From Wurfbainia villosa (taxonomy: Eukaryota; Streptophyta; Magnoliopsida; Zingiberales; Zingiberaceae), in assembly GCA_025175895.1 (NCBI GenBank), contig CM045997.1:105696479-105760478 (forward strand): a stretch of DNA of 64,000 bases. The letters are read 5' to 3'. A program made the translations under genes and the position numbers. This document shows, in pieces, positions 1 through 12,032 of the stretch. The first letter of the stretch is position 1. Each line of letters starts with the position of its first letter. Under the pieces are notes generated by a model that had not been told where the DNA came from, ran no database searches, and saw only the letters and a program-made list of their open reading frames with translations.

Positions 1-740
1 CCCAACCTCCATTACCACCCAGCTTGTTGTGCCGCCGTCCAGCTCCTTGCCGGCGACCAAGCTTCAGCCGGTGATCCTCCGGCGACCCTCCGGTGATCTC
101 CTATAGGTTTGGCATCAAGGTGAGCCTTTCTTCCCTTGGTTGGCCGGCGCCTATCTCCTCCACCAAAGCTGTCCAGTTTTTCTGGACAGCTTGTTCTCCT
201 CTCGTCGGAGCATCGTTTGGACGACGGTTAGAGCTCTGACAGCGGCTAACTTACCGGGGATTCGATCTCCGGTAATCCTCTGAGGTGGAGGATGAAGGAT
301 TCGTCAATTGGTTGACGAATACCTCTCCGGAGAAGCGAGTTTTGAGAACTCGTATTAGGATCCGAATTTGGATTCGGATCGTGATCATCTCTCGATCACG
401 TCGTCTTCAACACGAGACTAGTAACCCGTACGAAGACGAAGCTCGTGGCTTAGCGAAGTCATCTCGAGGAACTCGGCGTGGATACGGATAGAGACGATTC
501 TAGCGAGGATCGTTCCGGTTGATGCCGTTCCCGCTACACGTCATACGAAAGGTATAACATAGATAAATTTCCTTTTATTGCAAATTTAAATTTACGGTTA
601 TGTCTACACTTGTTGTAATATGCATGCGTGTGTTGTGTGTGTTGTAATAAATGTAGATTTATTATTTTATTGCTTCCGCTGTGCTCATGTTTACGAAACG
701 TGATCGAACACACACACGCCGCGGTGCCGGAAACCCAACA
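1..740 (+). mobile_element. Copia LTR, right part (same family as element A)
   Basis: This is the reverse complement of the left part of the LTR at 34462-36565, ending in CCCAACA where that LTR ends in CCTAACA. It is therefore the plus-oriented R/U5 end of an A-family LTR; its left part lies outside the window. No initiator-Met primer site follows, so it is a 3' LTR or a solo LTR and not a 5' LTR. It interrupts the reverse-oriented LTR that resumes at 741. Small open frames in it are not genes. Confidence 0.85.
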
Positions 741-2302
741 AATCCAACTACATACACCTATCCGAATAATATGCACAATCAATATGCATATATCCATAAT
801 CCAAGAAACTATGATCCAAATAAAACAGGGAAGGTATAATCATAACCTATCACATGCATGTATCAAGTAGGCACCAAAAACATACTAGGCATATAAAAAT
901 GAAAATTATTGCAAGCTATCCTAACTAGCATATCAACATGACTATATCAAAAAGATAAGTCAAAATACCCGCCTGCTATGAAGACTATCAACTGTCTTTA
1001 TGCCCGCGAATGTCTCGAATCAAAACCCTGCACATAGAACATACATTTTGAATAAGTGCTAGTATACGACAAATGATCGAATCGAATCCTACATCGACTT
1101 CATATTCGATCAACTAGATTGATTTAGTTATCCACTTAACCTAACCAAGCCTTCATATCAATCCCTATCGACCATTGGACCAATTAACAATCTATTATGC
1201 ATTTATAAACACCCATATCCAACTTAAATCTCACATCCAACAACTCCCCTGTTCACAACCGCACATCCTCCCAACTCACAGTCGGCACTGCCGACCATCA
1301 CTCCAATTCACAATCGGAATCAACACATCCGACTCCCAAACACCAATCTCATCACAAATATCCACACACAACAGCAACAAATCAAAAGATAAAGAGTCTT
1401 ACCCCTTTAAATTGCTTGATCGCTCACAGATCAGATCATGCCACTAGAACCAAGGTCGGAGACCCCATCTACTGTCGGAACGTCCAGGCCCTGCTCCGGC
1501 ACAAATCGGAGAAAACAGCTCCCTTCCACGAGCTTCTCTTTTCCACCGGTACTCCTTCATTGTCGGAACAAATTGGTGGCGAGGCTAGCGAGAGTCGGCC
1601 AGGGTGTTGTTGAGTCGGTCGGGTGCGTCGCATCGGCGACCGATGCGGGCGAATGGCGAATGTGGCCGTGTCGGAGGCGGTGTGTGTGTCTCGGACGAGC
1701 AGCGGCGATGACTATGGGCTGCGACATCGGGTTGGACACGAGAGAGGGGAAATAGTGAGCGGCGCGGTGGCTGGCCGGTGTTGTGTGCAGGGCGTCCGTG
1801 GTGCCAGTTGCAGCGGCGTAGGAAGGCCGGCAGGGTAGGGTGGCTGCGAGGAAAGGGAAGTGCGGCGGCGTCGGTGCTCGTGATCGAGGAAGAAGAAGTG
1901 ATCCGGTGGCCGTGGACTGGCCGTTGGCTGCTGGTTTCGATGGCTACCGGCACGAGGAAACAGCGGTGGCGGCGGTTCGATGGTTGCGGTTGCGACGGAC
2001 GCGAGAAAGGGGGAAAGGCTCGGGCGGATAACGAAATCGGAAACCTAGGTTTAGATGTTTATATAACGTGGGTTGATTTTTAATCACGGGCTGGTTCAAT
2101 TAAAAACCACTAAACCTAGATTAGGTTTAGTTATTCCATAACTTTAATTACCCCCTTAAATCTCGTACAAGCCCCGTTTTTAAATCCAGAAAAATTCTGG
2201 AAAAATTCCTAAAATTCTCCAAAAATCCCAAAATAATTCCCAAGATTATTTTTCCTAAATTTTGGCCATTAAATTTATATTTTAAATTTTCCATATTTAA
2301 CA
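741..2302 (-). mobile_element. Reverse-oriented Tekay/Del-type LTR, 5' portion
   Basis: Read on the minus strand from 2302, this begins with TGTTAAATATGGAAAATTT and follows the start of the D LTR (38863 onward): the AT-rich opening, then a GC-rich segment (about 1430-2030), then the block around 960-1040 that matches 40200-40290. It is cut at 740 by the copia LTR. Its right end abuts an X-type LTR, so it inserted into that LTR. Several frames of 60-120 codons in the GC-rich part have no recognisable domain. Confidence 0.75.
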
Positions 2303-3338
2303 GTGCCACCTAGGCCACACTGGGGGTCGTGGTAGCGAGTAGGGGTGAGCAGGCATGACCATGCATGCTGCATTGTCGTATCATATGGTGTTTTGCATAT
2401 GGTTATATATATATACATACATGCTTGTATATATATAGACATGGATGATGGTGATTAGTATACATACAGATGCAGTCTATATGTATACTCACTTTGATGA
2501 TGTATTTGTATGTACTATGTTTGTTGCATTTGTTTGTACATAATCATACATGCTATTACATTTTCTGTATGGTAGTAGGTCGGTACTTGTATACGTGTTG
2601 GTTATTCACTGGGATACCCTCGACCCATATCAGGATGTAGTGTGAGTTAGTATTATTCTTTATACCTTATGTTGTGGATATATGCCCAGGTTAGATGAGG
2701 ATAGAGTAGCTGATTGTCAGGTATGTTAGCATCGTTTGTTGTTCAGTTTATTTAGTGTATGCATGCATGTTTACTTGTTATGCCGATGTATACCTGTTGT
2801 ACGAGTAGATTAAACTATTGAATGACATGTAATATTGATACATATATTTACATGTTCTATCTTATTACCTGCTGAGTTTTACTCACCACCACAGACCTTG
2901 GATTTTTCTGTCGCCCAGGTAACAGGTAGCCAATTTCGTGATGGACTTGGAGCACCGCTGGCTGGCATCGTCTCATCTCAACTCCGAGAGTCTGAGTTTT
3001 TGGGTTTTCCGTATGCCTTGTTATGTATTCTGAGTTTTTCATGATGTTATGTGTTATGTGATGTACGCACATGTTGGTGCGGGTTTTGACGAGGTTTTCT
3101 TTATGTTTTGGTGTTAGTCATACCGGTATGCATGTGTGTAGGTTGGGATGTTGTTGTATTATGTTTCCGCTGTGTCTTTGTTGTAGTTAGTTTGTTATGT
3201 TGTTGTGGTTTGTTATATTTTTATATGTGTTGTTGTTATTGTGGGCCTACGGGCCTTGTATTAACCCGAAATATTATCACGTACAGGGGAGATGTCGTCC
3301 GTTTGCTTTTCGGCACGGAACACTCTCGGGGCGTGACA
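2303..3338 (+). mobile_element. X-family long LTR, right end
   Basis: The sequence matches the last kilobase of the solo LTRs at 5384-9017 and 44936-48608: it opens in the GCCACCTAGGCCACACT block (compare 7951) and finishes with the same terminal block ending GGGGCGTGACA. Its left part lies to the left of the window or of the nested LTRs. It inserted into the 5' LTR of element D, which resumes at 3339 exactly where the D 3' LTR has continuous sequence (40068). Confidence 0.8.
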
Positions 3339-5037
3339 GATTGGGGTTGTAAAGGGTTGTTGATCGAAATTTTAAATTTGTAGTTGATAAATTTAGATGG
3401 TTACAAGTGCGATGCAGGATCTGATTTAATTGTTGTCATGTGTGTTAGAAATTAATGGTAATTATGTTATATGTAGGTTTCGGTCACGAGACAAGTCCAC
3501 GGGCATAAAGACAGTTGGTATTTTTCATAGCAGATGGGTATCTTTGACTTATCTTCTTTTAGATATTGTCATATTGCTATGCATCGTTTACTATAACTAA
3601 TAATGGTTTTCTATGCTTTTAACTGCCTTGGTATGTCACTACCTAGTACGTGTTGTAGCTTTTTCATATGCTTATTATATCGGTGCTCTATCATTTTGAT
3701 ACTTTTCATTTGTTTATTTGGCACTAAGAGTAGTGACATACCTTATATACTGGGCATTGAATGAATAATGGATATACCTTGCATGTGTACATAGACTTAT
3801 GTACTTAGGTTACTTGATATGAGCTCCTATTGGTATATACCATAGGTAGCCATGGATTGACAGGTGTATCGTGCATTAGTGACATGGACCAACTTGCATT
3901 ATTGCATGACTAGCGATCATCGGCTTCTCGGTAGGAGGTGATACTACTTGATAGTTGAGCCCATTATCAATTACATTATCCACACACACAACCACTCTTG
4001 AGTTAGTGGTATTTCAGGAGGGCGTGTATAGTTGCTCTGTCAGGGCTCCACGGTGGTCTCTCAGGATATTGGTATTGCGGTGTGGTAGCAGACAGAGATC
4101 CCTTCTTCGTTGTGAGATGAGGAGATGAGACGAGGTGATGCCTCCCATATATATACATGGGGTAGGAGGGTGATACTATGCTAGCATCCTATCCACTCGG
4201 TCACATAGGTGTAGTGACGATAGAGTACACAGTTGTCACAATCCTACCCACTCGACCGACACACATGACATGTCAGTGGCTTGACTGACGTCAGGGGTGA
4301 CATATGTCATTGCATCATGTGCATACGCTTTTACTGTATGCATTGCTTGTTGCACTTTTGGTTGTTGCATATGATTGTCATACACATACAGGAGGTATTA
4401 TGTAGTTTGTTTTGGTGATTCTACATCTGCTTGTATGGATGTATCTTATGTCAGCTTAGGTGATTCTGGTATGTATTTTTGTTGAGAAACTGTACCAGCA
4501 TGATTATTATTGCTACTTATAGTTTACTATGCATGACTATTAGATATCCGTTGAGTTTTACTCACTCCGTTGATATCTATTTTATTTCAGGATAAAACCT
4601 TCTGGAGTGTTCAGTTGCCAGTCTCCTGATCTGACGACTTCGTTATTTTGATTTCAGTTTTCCATATTTTTATCACTAGTACTTTATGTTTTAAACTTAT
4701 AGTATTTTATACTCGTGGTTGTTTTGGTGGTACTTGATTATGTCCTTATGGACTTTTTGTTCGATTTGTTTTGGTTATGTGTATGGTTGTGTATTCCTGC
4801 TCAAATGACAGAAGAGGTAAGTCTAGAGGTTTTAGGCTTCTTATTTACTTTGGTTGTTAGCCTGAGATCCATATATTATATGTATTGTGGTGTTTTATGT
4901 TCCGGCCATGTTCGTCGATGTATAGTGGGTCGTGTGGGCCTTGTATAGCAGGTTTCAATTGTGCTCAGTACATGGGAGGTGCTATCCGATTTTCGTCGGA
5001 CAAGTATCCGCTCTCAGGGCATGACAATTTATTTGGT
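3339..5037 (+). mobile_element. Element D 5' LTR, right part
   Basis: This is collinear with 40068-41771 of the D 3' LTR and ends in the same CTCAGGGCATGACA. The left 1.2 kb of this LTR is displaced beyond the X-type insertion and lies outside the window. Confidence 0.88.
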
Positions 5038-5044
5038 ATCAGAG

Positions 5045-5057
5045 CCTAGGTTCCGAG
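5045..5057 (+). other. Primer-binding site of element D (tRNA-iMet type)
   Basis: TGGTATCAGAGCC lies 7 bases after the LTR end. It is the plant primer site complementary to the 3' end of initiator methionine tRNA. This fixes the left copy as the 5' LTR and the element as plus-strand. Confidence 0.9.
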
Positions 5058-5333
5058 TTCCTAAGGATTTTTGGGTTTTCCGAGTTTGCCATGTTTGGCA
5101 GGTCTACCTGTGCATTTTAGGATTTTTTTTTTTACGGATTTTCGTCGATTTGGCGTTTCGGACATTTTGGAGTCATATTTCGACAAGATCGTATTGAGGA
5201 CTTGGCGGCGACATGATATCTCCAGATGGCTAACAGGTGAAATTATTGATTTTTTTATAATTTTCTACCTGTAGTAATACTTGGGCAATAATTTAGCAGA
5301 TATGAAACGAGGTGGGCGTGCTCTCGCGTCGAG

Positions 5334-5383
5334 ATGGGTGCAGGGCAGCCACGCAAGAGGACATTGAGATCTTGGGCGATGGA
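5334..5383 (+). pseudogene. Element D gag, first 17 codons (split by solo LTR)
   Basis: The frame opens at ATG 5334 with a short basic stretch (GQPRKRTLRSW) and runs into the solo LTR at 5384. The same frame continues from 9023, the codon being split 2+1 across the insertion. This confirms that the insertion interrupted a coding frame. Confidence 0.7.
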
Positions 5384-8300
5384 TGTAAAATACGAAAAAA
5401 AAAAAAATTTATATATGGATTAAACCCTGTAATTAATTGGGATTAATTAAGGGATTAATTGTATATAATTAGTGGGTTAATTGGGCTGGAAATGGATTTG
5501 AAATTGGGCTTATTTGGAATGGGCTTGGGCTGATTGGTTTGACTTGGGTTAAGGGCTGAACCAAATCAGATTTGGGTTTGGTTTGGGCTGAGTTAACCGA
5601 ATGGGACGAACAACGTTTAAAAGCCACAACCGATCACGATATTCCCATTGCGATCTTCGCTTCTATTTCTTCTCCGCCGCGTTTCTTCGTTCCGAGCAAT
5701 CGCGCTGCCGGGTTCCAGATCATCGGCGTCCGATGAGCGTCGCTCGACGGTGCCACCTCAGTAGCTGATCTCCGGTCGGAGATCAGTAGGTGGTTCGCCT
5801 TTGGGGGGTGTCAGCATTCCTTCGCTCGACGAGTCGGCGATGCTGTCGCCATGGCAGCGAGCTGCCGATCAAGGTACGTCGGTGGTTTTAGTTTTAGCTG
5901 GGTTTTCCTTGTCATTTCCGTAGATCTGGTTGTGTTGATCGGAGTTTGGCTGAGAAACTTGGCATTGTCGCGGCAGAGTAAATTTTTCGACGATCTGTGT
6001 CTGGGATTGGGGGAAGTCTCGCCGCCGGTGAAGGTTGGACTCGGGCTGGAGTTCCTTCGGTGAGCAAAGGTCGAGCAAGGGTAGACTGTCGGAGAATCTA
6101 CGGGGTTGGTAAGTTTCAATCCCTTTTTCCTTCGTAATTGTGTCGTGTGGAAAAATTCAGTGTTCTTATGGTTGATTGGTGTTCTGCTGTGATTATGGTA
6201 ATTGTTGATACGGGTGTTTGGTTTGGCTGCAGATCGCGTTTGAGGTTGAAATTCTTCACAGTTGGAATCTGTTGGTTTCGGCCGATGAATTGTGGAAGTT
6301 GAAACTAGTGGTTTTCGCTTTGATTTGGTGTAATCGAGCGATTTAAGGAGGTAAGATTTCCTATTCCTTGATCTAGTATCGCTGATTTTGAATGTATGGG
6401 TTATTGGTGAGGCATTGGTTGTGAGCTATTCGGTGGATGAAGATGATATGGGTAAGGTTTTCCTTAATTGAATAGATTATGCAAATTGGTACTCTAAACT
6501 ATGATCAAGATGTTGTGCAGTGGAAGCCAAACTTGGTGGGTGTCTGATCGTTAGGATACTTTAGGAAGGTATACTATTGTTTCTGATTGATTTTGGATGT
6601 TGTTGCTTCGATGATTGATAATTGGTGGATCGAGGTTGAGGTAAGATTTGAATTGAGTTGTGGTTCATTCAGATCTCTATTTTCCGCATAGTTTGTCCCA
6701 GTAGTTGATGAGGATGGGTTATTATTGTTCATAGTAACATTAAACTTGGATAACTCTGTTTGCAACAGAGCTTGGACTCTCCGACAACAATCGAGGTCAC
6801 TGAGATGTTTTTCCTATGGTCTGATCCGACGGTGTGAGACTGGAAGGACTTTGATGGTGATGGATACATGGACGTGGAGATGTATAGCACGGATTACATA
6901 TCAGGTGGGTAATATCTACCTGGTCCGGTAGTTTGATCAATTCCAGTGCATGATCTTGGATATATATGTTTATACCTGTTTATCTTAAATCTACTCTTAT
7001 TTAATCACATGCTTGTACTGCCTTGACCTTTGAGATATATACTCTGTTACGCATTGATTATCTAGCACGAATAGGAACTATAAACCCTATTACGTATTAG
7101 CTGATGGATGTTCAGTAAATACAAGTGGTTAGGTTTATCTTTATGACTTCAGATTGGGTTACTGTCCTACATCACTAGGGTTAGGTGATGGTTTGAATTA
7201 TGGAATCGATTGTTATATCATATCCGTATTTGTGGTGCATTTAAAATGGATCTAGTTGTCTGTGCATAGATAATTGTATGATTGTCAGTATGTGACCAGG
7301 GACTAGAGGTCCTAGCGTGATGGTATATCCATTAGGGATTGTGTGTCTGTGTATGGTTATATGGATGGTCGATTGTATATCGCTACTGACTCGAGGTCTT
7401 AGCATGGTTGACTGTCAGGTGTGTATGACTCTTTGTGTGATAGAGAGAGTCTTATGGATTGTAGTCCTTGCATGGTTGACTTTTGGTTGACTAGGTCTCC
7501 CCGTGAGTTAGGGAGTGTTGCGAGGATTTGTGTGGGCTATGCATCATTACATTCCATGCATGCTGACGACTGGGTCTGCCTTGTGGTTGAGACGAGTCGT
7601 CAGTCATCCTGCCTCCTCGGCCACTCGGGGTAGTGGTTGCAGGGTTGAGGGCAGAGCATTGTGTGCGTGCCGTTCTCGGCCACTAGGGATGGTGGTAGCT
7701 GGAGATGCGCACTTGGCCACTGTGCGGAGTGGTAGTTAGCGCACTCACCCACTATAGATGGTGGTCGTGTGATGTGCAGTAGTCCTGGGTGCAGTGCTCG
7801 TCTACTCATGGGTAGGGATGGAGCGGCTAGCAGCAGGGACCCCCGTGTGAGTAGCATATAGCTCTATAGCGGGCTAGCTACTGTTTCATACTACCCAACT
7901 CGGTCACTCGAGAGTGGTGGCGGCTGGAGTCGGGATAGTTGTCATGTCGTGCCACCTAGGCCACACTAGGGTCGTGGTAGCGAGTTGGGTACGCAGGCAT
8001 GACCATGCATATGCACTGCTGATATATATGTATGCATGTATTTGATATATGTTTTACATATGCCTGTGAGATGCTGCATTTGATTGAGCTATGATTGTTG
8101 CACATGCTTGTACATCATGATACATGTCATTTGCATTTTATATACTGTTATGTGTTGAGCATGATATATATGTGTGTTTGTCCTGACCGATGTATGCATT
8201 TGATTAGTGTCATGTCATAGTGTGGTATGGACCGGGTTGTTATTACAGGTGATCATATACTGTTCATATGTTGGCGTATTGGTCAGGTATGGGAGTGTCT

Positions 8301-9017
8301 TAGTATGTTATATGGTTATGTTATAGTATACCTGTTCAGGATGATCTATCATATGGAGGACAGACCGTCAGGTACGTACATTACTTTATGTCAGTTGATC
8401 AGTTCAGTTTATGCTATGAGTAGGACATACCTGTGATTACTGATTACTATGCTTAGGACTGTATGTCTATTGGACTCATGTGGTATACCTGTAGATCTTC
8501 ACATGTATACTTGTAGATCTATCCTTATATGTTGTTCATGCACTTCTATATATTACCCCTGAGTTTATACTCACCACCCCTGGACCCTGGGCTTCCTGTC
8601 GCCCAGATAACAGGTAGAAGACTCTTTGGACGTTCGGAGCTCCGCCAGCTGATCCCATCTCACACCGGACGAATGGACATGTTTTTCGTATTGTTGTATT
8701 TCTACGGATTGTCGTTTTGTGGTTTTAACCTGTATTATTTCCGTATCTGTGATATACGGACGTGTTGTATGTATTTGGCTTTCGATGTGACTTCTATTAT
8801 GTTTCTTGTTGTGTCAAGTCACTCCGGAGTGCACAGTTGGGTCATTGTATATTGTTTTATCTGTTGTATGTTTCCGCTGCATTTTATATGTTGATATCTG
8901 TGTATATCATATTGTTGTTGTGGGCCTACGGGCCTTGTATTAACCCGATATGTTGCCACGTACAGGGGAGATGCCGTCCGTTTGCTTTTCGGCACGGCAT
9001 ACTCTCGGGGCGTGACA
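5384..9017 (+). mobile_element. X-family solo LTR, 3.63 kb, in D gag
   Basis: It starts TGTAAAATACG, ends GGGGCGTGACA, and is flanked by the perfect 5-bp target duplication ATGGA (5379-5383 and 9018-9022). No internal region is present, so it is a solo LTR left by LTR-LTR recombination. Its layout resembles the D LTR: an AT-rich start, a GC- and CT-rich segment (about 5640-6110) with a splice-donor-like AAGGTACGT near 5874, a long region with hairpin repeats (7425-7990) and a conserved terminal block. It is probably the LTR of a Tekay/Del relative of D. Open frames such as 5811-6119 are incidental. Confidence 0.92.
7425..7990 (+). repeat. Array of short hairpins in the X-family LTR
   Basis: At least seven units of the form CCACT-(5 to 7 bases)-AGTGG, often preceded by CGG or TGG and followed by TAG/TTG, start near 7619, 7680, 7715, 7748, 7900 and 7955. 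A longer GACTCTTT...AGAGAGTC hairpin lies near 7428. Stems vary in sequence (CCACT/AGTGG, CACTC/GAGTG) while pairing is kept. The X copy at 44936-48608 has its own version. Confidence 0.75.
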
Positions 9018-9022
9018 ATGGA

Positions 9023-10330
9023 GTTGCTAGAAAGGTCTACGGAGAATGAGCTTGTCGATCAGGGTCAGACTTCATATGGTGTCGCGGGTGTATTGGGCCC
9101 TCAGTCCCCAACGGTTCCTCCTCCAGAGATACCCACTTCTGTGGTATTCACTGAACCACCAGTGGTACCCACTCCAATATATCCCGCAATACCCCCAACA
9201 ACACCTACTACTGTACACCCGAAGGTATCACCGGTAGCCCCTACTGCTACATACCAGGCACCTCCTCCAGCAGTGCCTACGGGATATGCGGCACCTTCGC
9301 CAATGGTGCCTACTACTGCATACCCGACATCCCCACCAGTAGTATCGGTCGCCCCTTTCTCAATATCTACCCCTACTTATGCAGCTGTACCAACTCCAGT
9401 GGTTCTGCTAGCTCCCGCAGCGATCCCTACTCATCCTGCTGATGTGACTACAACACGAGCTCGGATCCCAGCCTTGGCGGAGTCGGTGAAAGGTCGATTC
9501 ACGCTCTTTCGCGGAGAGACAGATCTGAGGGTGACTCAGTCCTGGATAGAGACTATGGAGCAAACCTTTTTCTATATGGCTTTATCTGAGTGGGAGAAGG
9601 CAGAGCTTGCAGCCTACCATTTATGAGATGAGGCTGAAATCTGATGGGACACGTAATGCGCAATTATTGGCGAGCAGCAGATAACATGGGCGAAATTCAG
9701 AGAGGTTTTCGAGAGCCAATATTTTCCACTATCTTATCAGATGACGTGTCGTCAGGATTTTTAGAATCTTCGACAGAACAATCTCACGGTGATGGAATAT
9801 AATGCTGAATTTAATCGGTTAACCAAATTCTGTCCGGAGATAATCGCTGAGGACCGGTCTCGCATGCTTCAGTTTGTTCAGGTTCTAGACGGACATCTTC
9901 AGGTGAAGCTATTAGGTTTTGGAAATTCTTCTTATAAAGAGGCATTAGATTGAGCTCTTCTGATTGAGTCGGCTCAGCAGAGAGCAAATGTGGAAAAGAA
10001 AAGGAAACAACTAGCTCAGAGTTCAGTTCAGGTCCAGCAGCCATCGACTACGGGTCAGTAGCGAGGCGATCGCAGTGAGATGGGTCAGAATGCTTCTAAG
10101 GCATCAGGCAAACCTCAGAAGACCGGACGATCTTCATCAGGACACTCCCAGTCTAACCAGCAGAACCGAAAGCGATCCTCTAATGACAATCACTGTGTTA
10201 GATGCGGGTCCTGCAGGGATCATATGATATCAACTTGTTCACTGACACAGTTAGTTTGCTATTACTGTAAACTTCTTGGACACCAGAGTCGAGATTTTTC
10301 ACTGAAAACTTAGCATGTGACTTCAAGAGT
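9023..10330 (+). pseudogene. Element D gag, main part
   Basis: The frame runs open to 9626 and encodes a proline/threonine-rich spacer (about 30 repeats of the PTxxP kind) followed by the start of the retrotransposon gag domain (ESVKGRFTLFRGETDLR, then SWIETMEQTFF). The rest of the gag domain (9627-10040) is recognisable only piecewise because of stops and indels. Two zinc-knuckle-like segments follow at 10194-10310. The second, CYYCKLLGHQSRDF, has lost its last cysteine (Phe instead). The product would have formed the virus-like particle; this copy cannot. Confidence 0.85.
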
Positions 10331-10771
10331 GTCTGTGCAGGGAGGACAGTTCGGATAGAAGGGACCTCAGCGAGGCGGGCAGAAATCCCAATCTTTGCAA
10401 CGCCAGCAGAGGATGGCTACCCCGGCAGTTGCTACATATGCTATGCATGGATAGGAGCACTCTAGTGCCCCTACGGAGTTGTAGAGTTCTATATCAGGAC
10501 CTTAATATCAGCCATTAGTGCGAGATCGGCCTCACCTGTTGAGTGCGATGCTCGATGTGACCTCAGTTGGTTCAAGACGAGCAGTGATTTATATCACCTC
10601 GATGCGATTACTCGATGCCACCTCAAGATCTGCCTCGATGGCGATCTCGGACACAGCCGCCGCAGCTTCTGGCAATGCTATCACCTCCACCCCCGCCAGA
10701 GACTGGGCATATTCATGCAGTTGCCCGAGAGAATGCACAACGAGCTGACGGATCTGTTTTCCGTGGTACAG

Positions 10772-11340
10772 TTTTACTTTATGCATTTTCTGCTGATATG
10801 TTAGTTGACACTGGTAGTTCACATTCATTTATTTTCTCGGGCATTCCTGAGAGAGATTGGTAGGCTACCCACTCTTAGGTCACAAAGATTGATGATATCT
10901 CTGCCCTCTGGGGATAAATTAGAAGTCACCCAGGAGATTAAAGGATGTCTATTAGATTTCGACAGCGTTATACTCCTGGTAGATTTGTTGGTTCTCGACA
11001 TGATCGAATTCGACATCATACTCAGCATGGACTGGCTAAAAACGTATTATGCCACTGTGGTTTGTCAGACGAGTGTGGTTACGTTCCATGCTCCTAACCA
11101 ACCCTCATGGGATTTCACTGGCACCAAAAATGATGGTATATCGACTGTTTCTACGATTCAGGCTCGGAAGCTTTTATCACACGACTGTCAGGGTTTTCTA
11201 TTGTCATTGATCAACGCTGAGGACAGTGGTGACTCAGATCTCGGATATTCCTATCGTCCGAGAGTATTCGGATGTCTTTTCAGAGAAGTTACCAGGCCTA
11301 TCTCCCAGAAGGCAAGTGGAGTTCATAATTGAGTTAATTT
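10772..11340 (+). pseudogene. Element D protease
   Basis: An aspartic protease active site (LVDTGSSHSF) is encoded near 10803, preceded by a gypsy-style beta strand (GTVLLYAFSADM). The frame then shifts, and the C-terminal half of the protease fold continues (SLPSGDKLEV, then VLDMIEFDIILSMDWL at 10995-11040), as expected for Tekay-like proteins. It sits between gag and RT. At least one frameshift separates the active site from the rest. Confidence 0.85.
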
Positions 11341-11785
11341 CGGGGACGGCGCCGACATCGAAGCTCCTTATTGTATGGCCCCGAAAGAGTTGGACGAGCT
11401 AAAGCTCCAGCTTCAGAAGATTTTGGACAGAGGTTTTATTCGCCCTAGCGTATCTCCCTGGGGTTCTCTGGTTCTCTTCGTAAAGAAGAAAGATGGACCT
11501 TTAGTTTTGTACCAGATATGGGCACTATGAGTTTTTGGTAATGTCATTTGAGCTTACCAATGCTCCGACAGTATTCATAGACTTGATGAACCGTGAATTT
11601 ATGGATTTCCTAGATCGGTTTGTCATTGTCTTTATTGACGACATTCCGGTCTATTCCTGTTCCGAAGAGGAACACGCGCAACATCTTCGCATTGTCTTGA
11701 ATAAGCTTCGACAGAAGCAACTATATGCGAAGTTCAGTAAAAGCGCGTTCTGGTTACCCTCAGCCGGTTTTATGGGACACATGGT
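11341..11785 (+). pseudogene. Element D reverse transcriptase, N-terminal part with deletion
   Basis: The RT N-terminus is recognisable (KELDELKLQLQKILDRGFIRPS, then SPWGSLVLFVKKKDG, up to about 11495). The fragment near 11510 (TRYGHYEFLVM-like) normally lies about 60 residues further on, so roughly 190 bp of RT, including the first catalytic Asp region, is missing. The YxDD box follows as FIDDIPVYS (11631 onward), with Ile-to-Phe and Leu-to-Pro type departures. The frame is cut at 11785 by element A and resumes at 36571. Confidence 0.85.
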
Positions 11786-12032
11786 TGTTGGGTTTCCAGC
11801 ATCGCGGCGAGTGTGTGTTCGAACATGTTTCGTAAACATGTGCACAGCGGAAGGAATAAAATAATAAATCTAATTTATTACAACACACACACCACACGCA
11901 TGCATAGTACAACATGTGTAGACATAATCGTAAATTCAAATTTTGCAATAAAAGGAAATTTATACTACGTGTACCTGACGTATCACGTGCAGCGGGAAAG
12001 ACATCAACCGAAGCGATCCTCGCTAGAATTAC
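11786..12032 (-). mobile_element. Element A 3' LTR, distal segment
   Basis: These 247 bp match 34462-34708 of the 5' LTR with about 8 differences. They are cut off from the rest of the LTR (20778-22762) by element B. Confidence 0.95.
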
